DNA from: Lunasporangiospora selenospora
Taxonomy: Eukaryota > Mortierellomycota > Mortierellomycetes > Mortierellales > Mortierellaceae
Direction: 5' to 3'
Assembly (NCBI GenBank): GCA_015680635.1
Contig: JAABOA010000255.1
Location: 1-17,977, forward strand
DNA length: 17,977 nt
Shown piece by piece: positions 1-7,408 of the stretch. The notes beneath the pieces were generated by a model, which worked only from the letters and a program-made list of their open reading frames with translations, did not search any database and had not been told where the DNA came from. Made by a program: the position numbers and the translations under genes. Position 1 is the stretch's first letter. Every line of letters starts with the position of its first letter.

Positions 1-34
1 GTCTAGTTCAGACCACCTACCTGTTTTGTCGCCC

Positions 35-970
35 ATGGCCCCTTCTCCCTCTTTTGGCCTCACCTCTTCTCCTGAGGCCCTTGCTGCCGCGCCAAAGGCG
101 ACGGCAACCCATTGCGCAAGGGCTCTCGATGGGCACGAGAACGAATGTACCCCCAACCTACTGCCTCTGTTGCAATCTCTACCCCTGGCTCTTAATGAGA
201 CTCGTAACGAGATTCGCACTCTCCAGCAGCAGATTCAACTCACGACTAAGGTCCTGATGCATGTTGTTCAGAGACGGGCCACCCCTGACGCAGAGTGTTT
301 GCGAGCCTTGGCAAGTCCACCCGAGACTAAACAAGGTCTAGAAGAGAAGGGCGACCACTGCCATGTCCAGGAGAGCAGAAGCGAGAGCGATGATGGAAAC
401 AGCGGTGTAAAGGAACCTATGCTTACTCTGTTTGCAGTTCTCTACTGTCAGGACCCGTGGGAGTACCAGGCTCGAGTGATTCGGCAGCTAGAGTTTCTTC
501 AGCAGCGACTCTTTGAGGCTGAGAAGAGCGAAGCGTGGAAAATGAGACGAGAGACGGTCGAGTTGGAGCGACGACAGGCAAAGAGTCAACAAAATCGACA
601 GGCTCTACAGTGGAGCAATACGTTCAAAGTAATGCTAGGAAGGATGGTACAGGAGAGTATTTTGGATGACAACGGGGACGCGATAGGTGGAGGCGACGAG
701 ATTATAGATGAGGGTATCGAGGTCGGTGACCACGAGGCCGAGCTCGAGTCAGCTTGCGAAGAGAACCCCAAATCACAGGTCAAGGGCATAATTGCCTCAA
801 GGGACGATAAAAATCCAAGAGAAAGAGGCCATATTGATAATGATATTGACAATCATGACGACGACAGAGAGGAAGTATCGCTCGCGAAACGCACCATGTT
901 CCAGCGAACGTTTGGTATCCGTGTACGACCATTTGTGGCCAAAGACAAGAGAGGAGGCGAAGAGCGGTAG
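35..970 (+). CDS. Hypothetical protein with coiled-coil centre and acidic tail, possibly 5'-partial
   Basis: I do not recognise this protein. From the first ATG at 35 it is 311 residues and ends at TAG 968-970. The frame is open upstream to base 2, so the true start may lie outside; TCTAGTTCAG at 1-10 could be a splice acceptor, making this a terminal exon. Visible parts: a Ser/Pro/Ala-rich start; a Leu/Gln-rich segment (NEIRTLQQQIQL) likely to be helical; a segment starting DPWEYQARVIRQLEFLQQ and running on through charged Glu/Arg/Gln residues that looks like a coiled coil of about 65 residues; an acidic Asp/Glu/Gly stretch; and a basic end (RVRPFVAKDKRGG). There is no signal peptide or membrane segment. 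Codon use and the long open frame support a real gene, but the function is unknown. Intermediate filament-like or adaptor roles would be guesses. Confidence 0.55.
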   Translation: MAPSPSFGLTSSPEALAAAPKATATHCARALDGHENECTPNLLPLLQSLPLALNETRNEIRTLQQQIQLTTKVLMHVVQRRATPDAECLRALASPPETKQGLEEKGDHCHVQESRSESDDGNSGVKEPMLTLFAVLYCQDPWEYQARVIRQLEFLQQRLFEAEKSEAWKMRRETVELERRQAKSQQNRQALQWSNTFKVMLGRMVQESILDDNGDAIGGGDEIIDEGIEVGDHEAELESACEENPKSQVKGIIASRDDKNPRERGHIDNDIDNHDDDREEVSLAKRTMFQRTFGIRVRPFVAKDKRGGEER

Positions 971-1325
971 GGTATGCCCCGCGACTGCATGCACTTCTAT
1001 TGACCCAGGTTAGGCAAATCATAGTATACCATAGCCACGCGCAGCACAAGACAATTTTATAAATACAACAATAACAACAACATCAACAACAACAACTCGC
1101 TCTGCTGCTCGATAATATATTGGCACAATTCAATTTGGGACCAAAAGGTGCCTGTTTTTTCACCTATGGCAAGAGTAAGACGGAAAGAAAGAAAACGAGA
1201 GTCTCCCTGACTACGCTGCAGTGGACCGCGGCATTGGCCTGGTTGTCGTTGGAATCGTCTGCACGAGGCTTCTGACTCCACATTACAAAGAGCCGCCGTG
1301 GCGCGTGGTCAGAAGGTACGTTCTT

Positions 1326-1364
<39 letters not shown>

Positions 1365-1449
1365 CGCCTCCTTGACCCCACCCCTCGCCTTACCTTCTCG
1401 TGCCTGGCCTCGCCGATACCCCGACCCTAAGAAAAAGAAGAGAGTAAGG
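971..1449. other. Intergenic region between the first two genes
   Basis: No gene is visible. The first part (about 971-1110) looks like the 3' flank of the upstream gene, with AT-rich TTTATAAATAC near 1056 and a run of CAA triplets (about 1069-1096). The second part is the leader of the next gene and carries a long CT microsatellite about 90 bp before the start codon. Short reading frames on both strands here are created by the simple repeat. Confidence 0.6.
1327..1361. repeat. (CT)n microsatellite upstream of a secreted-protein gene
   Basis: About 17 uninterrupted CT units, ending 88 bp before the ATG at 1450. Pyrimidine tracts of this kind are common in the leaders of fungal genes. A similar tract lies upstream of the next secreted-protein gene at 3099. 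Confidence 0.95.
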
Positions 1450-2265
1450 ATGCTCGTCAAGACAGTCTGCTGGAAACTGGCTGCCCCGCTCCTCCTTCTT
1501 GCGGTTCTCCCCCCTCCCTTCCCCGGGACCAGTGGTCGGGGCGTTCAGGCTCAGGAACTGAACGCGCCCGAGGAATGGCTCGAGGGCATGAAGCTTGCGC
1601 ACGAGCTCGTGGCCCGCAGCGCCAAGAGCAAGCAAACAAAGGCTAAACACAATAGTCGACACCACCACCACCGCAAGAATAAGAGCAACCCTCCACAACT
1701 TCAGAAGAGTGACAAGGTTCTGGGCCAGGACATGCTCGATAAGAGCAAAATATTGCTTCAAAAACAGAAGCAGCGTTTAGTGACCATCCCAGAACTAGAG
1801 AATGGCCCTGGCATGGCAGTGTATCAGAAGAGACAGGTTACAGACGAGGACGAATATGAGGACAACGATGAGGACGACGATGAGGACGACGATGAGGACG
1901 ACGATGAGGAGGAGGATGGTGAGGATGAGGATGAGGATGGTGAGGGCGGTGATGAGGAGGTTGATGAAGTTGACGAGTTTGGACTAGAGATGGATCAATG
2001 GCCAGATCAGGAACACGAACTAGAACAAGAGGGAGAGACCCTGGCCCAGACCGTCCCAAGTTTGAGACTAGAGAAGCGGGGCCGAGGCTACCCGTCGCGT
2101 CTGGAGATTGAGCAACGTGCAACAGCATTCAAGTACTTTCGAGCAGATGAGCTCGTGAACGAGCCCGTCAACCTCAAAGTGGTACATGAGTTCAAGCCCA
2201 CCAAGAACAAGAAGTCAAAGCAAGCTGAGACAAAAAAAGTCCAGCGGAAGAAGGAGCGAGCCTAG
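1450..2265 (+). CDS. Small secreted Lys/His-rich and Asp/Glu-rich protein with Kex2-like sites
   Basis: This intronless frame gives 271 residues from ATG 1450 to TAG 2265. I chose 1450 because it begins a clear signal peptide: MLVK, then a Leu-rich core (about residues 10-20), then cleavage near GVQA-QE at about residue 36. Starting further upstream would translate the CT repeat. After the signal come a Lys/His-rich block (HHHHRKNKS), a helical Lys/Gln stretch, then about 45 residues that are almost all Asp and Glu with some Gly (DNA 1840-1970), and a basic C-terminus (KKVQRKKERA). Dibasic sites VYQKR-QV before the acidic run and LRLEKR-GRG after it match Kex2 (furin-like) cleavage, so the acidic part could be released as a separate peptide. 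There are no enzyme motifs and almost no cysteine after the signal, unlike typical Cys-rich effectors. It resembles the next gene in plan. Function unknown; ion binding is possible. Confidence 0.75.
   Translation: MLVKTVCWKLAAPLLLLAVLPPPFPGTSGRGVQAQELNAPEEWLEGMKLAHELVARSAKSKQTKAKHNSRHHHHRKNKSNPPQLQKSDKVLGQDMLDKSKILLQKQKQRLVTIPELENGPGMAVYQKRQVTDEDEYEDNDEDDDEDDDEDDDEEEDGEDEDEDGEGGDEEVDEVDEFGLEMDQWPDQEHELEQEGETLAQTVPSLRLEKRGRGYPSRLEIEQRATAFKYFRADELVNEPVNLKVVHEFKPTKNKKSKQAETKKVQRKKERA
1846..1968 (+). repeat. GAGGACGAC-type repeats coding for the Asp/Glu run
   Basis: Repeated GAGGACGACGAT and GAGGATGAG units inside the secreted-protein gene encode the acidic stretch. The units are imperfect, so the array is likely prone to slippage and to length differences among strains. 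Confidence 0.85.
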
Positions 2266-3021
2266 TTTCTGCAATAGACATAGAGGAGAGTAGTGAGAAT
2301 GAGCAGCATTGTCGTTACTAAATGAAAGGAGATTAATGGAAGAGTAAAAGGTGGATATTGATAGCAGTTGTTCTGAAGTATTCTCTCCGGAAGCATGGCA
2401 CCGAGGCACCGAGCGAGTGGGAACAAGGCCTTTGTGCATGTATCCTTCCGAGAATATCACTCCTCTGTGTCAGTCCAAATTGTGAAAAAACAATCGTGCG
2501 TGCTGCAGCCCATTCTTAAAGAAAATGGCCCGCCGACTGCTCCTGCATCGATCTTTCTGGCCTCCATTTCGAGGCACCTCCCACAAACTGAGATCGACCA
2601 TCCATACCTCTGCCCTCTGTACATTCGACTTTATTGTTGTCACCGTCATAATCTTTGTCCTCGACTCTTCTTACAGTCCCACCCCCCCCCCATGGCTCTA
2701 CTCCCACAGTGCAGTGTCAGCACCTTCGCGCGTACGATTTGAGATCGAGCCAGAAACAGTGCAGAAGCGAGGGTAACGCACGGCTCTAATGGCACACAAA
2801 GCCTGTGTGGTCGCGTTTGTTCAGTGCGTTGTGACGGACGGAGGACATTTCAAAGTATCCTGCCCCCATTCCTGCATTCTCTTCGTCGCGGCCCCTTTGT
2901 CAACTCCTTCGGAATAGAGAATGGACAGACCATATGCAAGCCTAGCTCCTTCCCCCCCCCCCATCCACCTAGCTTCCCCGCCTGGTCTGCACGCCATTTG
3001 GACTGACAGTCGTTCAGTATG

Positions 3022-3058
3022 GGGCCATGCACGGCAGGGCCATGCACGACAGGGCCAT
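3022..3058. repeat. 15-bp tandem repeat, about 2.5 copies
   Basis: The unit GGGCCATGCACGGCA is followed by a copy with one change (GACA for GGCA) and a half copy. Each full unit contains an ATG, so upstream start codons arise if this part is transcribed. Confidence 0.85.
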
Positions 3059-3094
3059 AAGAAGTCGCGCTTTGCCAGGCGATAGCTTTGGATG

Positions 3095-3098
<4 letters not shown>

Positions 3099-3128
<30 letters not shown>

Positions 3129-3150
3129 CTCGCTCTCGCTCTCCTCTCAC
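3099..3150. repeat. (CT)n / (CGCTCT)n microsatellite
   Basis: A TC dinucleotide run (3099-3125) passes into CGCTCT hexamers and then a short CA run. It lies about 340 bp upstream of the secreted-protein gene at 3491. Confidence 0.95.
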
Positions 3151-3490
3151 TCACACACACTCTCTTTCTTTTTATTTCTTCTGACCCCTTCGCTTTGTCT
3201 CTTTCTTTCGCTCCCCTCTGCATCCCTCCTTCCTCTCCTCTCTCCCGGACACCGGCTTGCTGGATACTCTGGGATACGCCTCTGGAACTCTGATTTACCC
3301 TAGGACGCCATCAACCGATCCTACGAATACCATTCCCCTGAGGCGGCACTGTTGACAATAATTTGCGTGGACTAGTACTCCGTTTCTCTACACACAACAC
3401 TCACTTTCCCATACCTCCATACAAATCAAATTCGGAAAGACACATTCACACAATCGCACAGCCATCTTTTCTGATTCTACGCGTCAGCAA

Positions 3491-6175
3491 ATGCGTCTGA
3501 TCCAAATTGGACTGGGCGCCTGTGCGCTCTTTGTGCTCTCGGTTCAAGCCCAAGAGCCCGCCGCCGCCGCAGGAGCAAAGAATGGCCAAGCAGGGCTTAG
3601 TGCCGAGGGCATGAAGAAGATCGACCCTTCGCTCTACCCCTCCAGCTCTGAACTTGAGTCACGGATCAACATGTTCAATGCCTATGCAGGCAATCAAGGC
3701 GATGACGATGATCATAGCAGCTCCGAAAAGCCCAAGGCCAAGGGTGCTGCTGCTGCTGCTGCAGGTCCTGGAAAGCATCCCCAAGCCGAGAAGCCAAAGA
3801 AGGTGAAGGCAGATAAAGCAAAGGAGGCCAAGAAGGAAGTTAAAAAGGCAGAAAAGGCCAAAGGGGTGAAGGCTGCAGGCGAAAAGCAACAGGAACAGCA
3901 GCAGGTGAAGAAGGCTGGTGATATGAAGAGCGTTCACAGTACCAGTGTAAAGAAGGCTGGACATGGAAAGGGCGTGAAAGCTAGTGAGTCAAAGGTCAAG
4001 GCGAAGTCTAATGAGTCAAAGGTCAAGGTCAAGTCTAGTGAGTCGAAGGTCAAGGCCAGCAAGGTATTCTCTTCGGCTGCTGTCTCAAAGAAGCTGAAAG
4101 CCATCAAACACCACAAGGTATCCCAGAAGCACAAGAAGGTTTCTCACCGACATCAGAAGATTGCGCACAAGATCAAGAAGGCCGCACATATTCATCAAAA
4201 GGTGGCGCACCATCCTCATAAGAATGCCGCTCAGCATCACAAGCATGCCAACCAGCATAGCCACCAAATGAACGCGGCTGCTGTTGGTACCCACCAGCAT
4301 CACCACGTTCAGGATGCTCACCATCACCACGCCCCGAAGGATGCCCACCATCACCACCACGTCCAAAAGGATGCCCAACATCACCACCACGTCCAAAAGG
4401 ATGCCCACCATCAACACCACGTTCAGAAGGATGCCCACCATCACCATGTTCAAAAGGAGGCTCATCACCACAAGAACCAGGCTCAGCACGGTAAAGAAAT
4501 GCACGCTGAGAGTCTTCCACAGCATCACCACCACAAAGATGCTGCCCATCCTCATTCGCTCAAGCACAAGATGAAGCAGCAAAAGAACGCGATGCATGCC
4601 TTCAACAATGGAGGTCACCATGGTCATCACGGCCACCACGGTCATCATGGTCATCATGGTCACCATGGCCATCATGGTCACCATGGTCACCATGGTCACC
4701 ATGGTCACCATGGCCATCACGATGATAAGCACAAGAAGCATCACCACAAGGATGATGACTGCACTGTTTACGTCACTGTGACTATGGTGCCCAAGTGTAC
4801 ACCCTCGCCCACAAAGTGCCCGACCATGACTAACATGCCATTGCCCACGCAGCGCGTATCGCCAACTGTCGGGGACGGTGACTCTGATGATATGGACTTC
4901 CCTTATGTTGGCCCCGATGACCAGGATGAGGATGAATATGACCCTGACGAGGATAGTGATCACCGAATTCAGCCCGACTACCCTCAGCAGCCCGGGGACA
5001 ACGCTGAGATTCAGCACATGAATCCCAATCCTGACGATGATGATGATGACAACGACGATGATGATGATGAAAATGAAAATGACTACGATGATAGGGACAC
5101 TCCAAATATGAGCCCTGATGTCGACACCCCTCAAACCATTCCCGCCATAGCCGCAAAGCCCATCCCTGGTCCCAAAATTGCCGGAGTTGATCCACTCCCA
5201 TCGATCGTGGTTGACAACCAGGATGACAAGAACGTTGACCAGGATGACAATGGTGCTGACAATGGTGATAACAAGGACACTGACGAGGGCGACAAGGACG
5301 ATGACAAGGACGATGACAAGGACGATGACAAGGACTACGATGACGATGATGACGATGATTACGATTCGACCGAGAAGACCACTCCTGCAGTCCAGTCAGC
5401 TCCTGTACCAATTGTTGACCCAAAGCCCAAGATCCAGGATGCTCCACAGGCTCAGCCTTTGTCCGAGTCTCAATCTCAACCTGAGCCCGTTTCCGAGCCA
5501 CAGCCCGGTTCCCAGACACAGCCTGAATCTCAGCCTCAACCCGTGTCCCAGCCAGAGACTCAATCTCAGCCAGAGCCTGTAGCCAAATCCGGGTCTGTTG
5601 CCCATCCCGAGTCTGAATCAAAGCCCGTGCCCGAGTCAAGGCCAGAGGAACCTGAATCGAAGCCTGAACCCGAGTCGAAGCCTGAACCCGAGTCGAAGCC
5701 TGAACCTGAATCGAAGCCCGAACCCGAGTCGAAACCTGAACCCGAGTCGAAGCCAGAGGAGCCAAAGTCGAAGCCCGAGCCCGAGTCACAGATCGAACCT
5801 GTTATTCAGTCGCAGCCTCAGCCTGATGAGCAGGAGACACCCAATGAAGACGGAGATTCCGATCCTGAGGACGATCAGGAGCCACAGCCGTTGTCGTCAC
5901 CCGTGGACGCACAGCCGGCTGCCCCAGTTGATCCATCGGCAGCACCTGCACCCGCAGTCGAGGACCCATCTGTAGGCAACAACGCCGATGATCAAGACGA
6001 CGATGATGATGATGATGATGAGATGGAGACCGAGGATGCAGACGATGACCCGGATATGGAGACTGAGAGCTATGAACCATATCATGCACCGATTGCTGCG
6101 CTTGAACATAAGCGGGCCCACCATAAGGCACGCAAGCCCGCCCAAGAGGGATTCCAATTCTTGAGACGCGGCTAA
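3491..6175 (+). CDS. Large secreted low-complexity protein with His-rich, Asp-rich and Pro-Glu-Ser-Lys repeats
   Basis: A single 2685-bp exon encodes 894 residues. The start ATG at 3491 gives a classic signal peptide (MRLIQIGLGACALFVLSVQA, then QE), so the protein is predicted to be secreted. In order: a short neutral segment with an Asp patch; a Lys/Ala-rich region with ESKVK repeats (about 75-200); a His/Lys-rich region (about 205-345) with about six DAHHHHVQK-like repeats; twelve GHH triplets (375-410); a small segment with three Cys (424, 436, 443) and the beta-like TVYVTVT seen in fungal wall proteins; several Asp/Glu runs (about 515-535 and 601-625); a Gln/Ser/Pro region; PEPESK repeats (about 719-768); a last Asp run; and a basic end with KR/RR dibasic sites. 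No enzyme domain is visible. The repeats suggest metal binding by His and calcium or cationic surface binding by Asp; this is inference. There is no GPI signal at the C-terminus. Confidence 0.82.
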   Translation: MRLIQIGLGACALFVLSVQAQEPAAAAGAKNGQAGLSAEGMKKIDPSLYPSSSELESRINMFNAYAGNQGDDDDHSSSEKPKAKGAAAAAAGPGKHPQAEKPKKVKADKAKEAKKEVKKAEKAKGVKAAGEKQQEQQQVKKAGDMKSVHSTSVKKAGHGKGVKASESKVKAKSNESKVKVKSSESKVKASKVFSSAAVSKKLKAIKHHKVSQKHKKVSHRHQKIAHKIKKAAHIHQKVAHHPHKNAAQHHKHANQHSHQMNAAAVGTHQHHHVQDAHHHHAPKDAHHHHHVQKDAQHHHHVQKDAHHQHHVQKDAHHHHVQKEAHHHKNQAQHGKEMHAESLPQHHHHKDAAHPHSLKHKMKQQKNAMHAFNNGGHHGHHGHHGHHGHHGHHGHHGHHGHHGHHGHHGHHDDKHKKHHHKDDDCTVYVTVTMVPKCTPSPTKCPTMTNMPLPTQRVSPTVGDGDSDDMDFPYVGPDDQDEDEYDPDEDSDHRIQPDYPQQPGDNAEIQHMNPNPDDDDDDNDDDDDENENDYDDRDTPNMSPDVDTPQTIPAIAAKPIPGPKIAGVDPLPSIVVDNQDDKNVDQDDNGADNGDNKDTDEGDKDDDKDDDKDDDKDYDDDDDDDYDSTEKTTPAVQSAPVPIVDPKPKIQDAPQAQPLSESQSQPEPVSEPQPGSQTQPESQPQPVSQPETQSQPEPVAKSGSVAHPESESKPVPESRPEEPESKPEPESKPEPESKPEPESKPEPESKPEPESKPEEPKSKPEPESQIEPVIQSQPQPDEQETPNEDGDSDPEDDQEPQPLSSPVDAQPAAPVDPSAAPAPAVEDPSVGNNADDQDDDDDDDDEMETEDADDDPDMETESYEPYHAPIAALEHKRAHHKARKPAQEGFQFLRRG
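4313..4472 (+). repeat. 27-30 bp in-frame minisatellite (DAHHHHVQK type)
   Basis: About six imperfect units, each beginning GATGCYCACCATCA and ending in codons for Val-Gln-Lys, encode residues of about 275-327 of the large secreted protein. The units differ in one to three bases and in the number of His codons (three to five), which fits slippage followed by drift. Confidence 0.9.
4613..4720 (+). repeat. Twelve 9-bp GGTCAYCAY repeats (Gly-His-His)
   Basis: A perfect-length 108-bp array of Gly-His-His codons (residues 375-410). Both His codons CAT and CAC and both Gly codons GGT and GGC are used, so the protein repeat is kept more strictly than the DNA repeat. Such His arrays can bind Zn, Ni or Cu; that is general chemistry, not shown here. 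Confidence 0.95.
5645..5797 (+). repeat. 18-bp repeats encoding PEPESK
   Basis: Units of GAGTCGAAGCCTGAACCC type repeat about six to eight times in frame, with two variant units that contain PEEP. They encode an extended, negatively charged spacer, as seen in many wall-spanning or secreted proteins. Confidence 0.9.
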
Positions 6176-6611
6176 AGGGTCCACAGCGATAACAGCAACA
6201 ATATTCAAACAAAAAAATACTTTTTTGCAATAGCGCGGGCTGCCGAGGATAATGGGTGGAAGAGGAGGGGTGTGAAGGTCTTCTGAAGCCAAAATAGATG
6301 TTCGATGAGGGAAAAGGCCGAAAGGTTTCGATAGTCCGTTTTTTTTTCCTTTTATATAAATACCCTCGAAGTCGTATACACACATTATTGAAACATTAAG
6401 ATTGTAAATGAGGAGCCCAACAAATAAGACGTGCCTCCTCATCTTCAAGTCTCTGTGATGTATAAATCAGTGCCAAAGATAAAAAAATAAAAAAATATAA
6501 TCAGTGCAAATGGAAACAAGGATTGAGACCTGATCCAATGAAAAGCCAGGCGCAGACAACCTGAGGCTACTTCAATTTCTTCTTCTTCTCAGTGACACAA
6601 GATCCAATCTT
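6176..6611. other. 3' flank of the secreted-protein gene and left flank of the Fanzor block
   Basis: No gene is visible. The stretch is AT-rich with A and T runs (AAAAAAATAC near 6210, T9 near 6340, TATATAAATACC near 6353, and two A7 runs around 6480-6495). These fit a polyadenylation region. Nothing here looks like a terminal inverted repeat matching the sequence after 9900, so the left edge of the mobile block stays undefined. Confidence 0.5.
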
Positions 6612-7408
6612 TTCGTATCTCGAGCTAGAGTGAGGTTCATCGCTCCCATCAGCATCGATACAACGGATCTCTCCGTTCGAAAGTGGGGTAAGATTGAATA
6701 CCGAGGAGCAATCAAGATGTTTAGTCATCAAGAAATCCGAAACCACATCAATACCCTCCGGAGCAGAAGTTTTGGTCCCAGGGAGTACTCGACCAAGGGG
6801 TATGTTCTGAAGGGCTCGATCAGGACCGATGGGCACCGACTGCAACTTCTCGGATTTAAAATGAAGGAGCTTTTATCCCTCAAATACAAGAGATACAAGA
6901 AAAGTCTACCTCGACCGTCAGGTATCCGTGGCGCATGGCACCGATGACCCCTTACGGGAGTCCGAAACGTCTTTAGTAGCGCGGAACGTGTCCAAAAGAT
7001 ATTAAGTTGTCCCCCGACCAAGTCCGCGATCAGGTTAAGATCCTGGGGATCGATCTCGGACAAACTTGTGTAGTAGGGGTCATAGTATTGAGGTCCACGC
7101 CACCGACTTGTGATAAGCACCGAAGGAAGGGAAAGCGAGGTGCAAAAGGAAAGGAGAAGAAGAGACGAGGATGTTGGTATTGGAAAGTTACTCAGGAAAA
7201 AGCCGATAACCCGGAATTCAAGATGGATCGGCCGTCTCCAAAGTATTACACCCAAAAAGATTGAAAGTGGAAGACACAACCCAAAAGAGATGACCGAACA
7301 AGCATCAGGAAAATAGAGTCTTCTCTCCCTTCTCTACATGGAGGCCATACCGACCTCAAAAGGTACTTTGAACGTCGCACTGTATCTAAAGAGTACTTAA
7401 ATCGGTTT
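6612..7408 (+). pseudogene. Fanzor pseudogene, copy 1 (both ends missing)
   Basis: This is the middle of a Fanzor nuclease. From about 6630 the frame reads RFIAPI..., then a region with GYVLKGSIRTDGHRLQLLGF that matches GYFLRGSVRTDGHRPQLLGF in copy 2. The RuvC-I motif GIDLGQTCVVG is kept (Asp codon 7052-7054), followed by a Lys/Arg-rich stretch and then IESSLPSLHG, also in copy 2. Reading needs frame changes near 6905-6930, 6952 and 7012, and a TGA lies at 7262-7264. The part between the basic stretch and IESSLP is shorter than in copy 2. The N-terminal third and everything after about SKEYLNRF (7408) are missing, including the RuvC-II/III motifs and zinc ribbon, so it cannot encode an active nuclease. 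The relation to Fanzor rests on comparison with copy 2 and is firm. Confidence 0.85.

Larger units (their letters stand above)
2266..3490. other. Long intergenic region with simple repeats
   Basis: About 1.2 kb without a convincing gene. It holds the 3' flank of the upstream gene, two C homopolymers (2682-2691 and 2952-2962), a short 15-bp tandem repeat (3022-3058), a CT/CGCTCT microsatellite (3099-3150), and a CA- and T-rich stretch (about 3390-3490) that looks like the leader of the gene at 3491. The frame at 2525-2776 starts with a hydrophobic-looking peptide but runs through the poly-C tract and shows no domain, so I do not call it. Confidence 0.6.

Noticed and set aside
2525-2776. Possible 83-residue protein with a hydrophobic stretch
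   Set aside because: It crosses the poly-C tract, has no homologous motif, and the intergenic sequence has many equal-sized chance frames.
3027-3303. Ser/Leu-repeat peptides across the CT microsatellite
   Set aside because: CT repeats are open in several frames on both strands, so open length carries no weight here.
971-3490. tRNA or other RNA genes in the intergenic regions
   Set aside because: No tRNA arm motifs (such as GGTTCGAATCC-like T-arms with matching acceptor stems) or rRNA-like sequence were seen on either strand.
4313-4720. CRISPR-like array
   Set aside because: The units are 9 or 27-30 bp, contiguous without unique spacers, and lie in frame in a eukaryotic gene.
4085-5134. Long minus-strand reading frame of 349 codons opposite the secreted gene
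   Set aside because: It is the mirror of the His/Asp repeats: GTG/ATG/ATC codons on the reverse strand give an artificial Val/Met/Ile-rich protein. The plus strand has a signal peptide and coherent repeats.
4830-5789. Minus-strand frame of 319 codons opposite the Pro-Glu-Ser-Lys region
   Set aside because: Repetitive shadow of the plus-strand repeats, with no domain or signal.
5802-6448. Two overlapping minus-strand frames at the 3' end of the secreted gene
   Set aside because: They run from the 3' flank into the Asp repeats, have no recognisable motif, and the DNA is explained by the plus-strand gene.
6460-6620. Terminal inverted repeat or target duplication pairing with the region after 9900
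   Set aside because: I compared the flanks by eye and found only short AT-rich or CAGTGC-type matches of no weight. A dot-plot of 6176-6650 against 9850-10250 would decide.
7007-7264. Separate small gene with GIDLGQTCVVG
   Set aside because: It is a frame segment of the decayed Fanzor copy 1, continuous in homology with the neighbouring segments.
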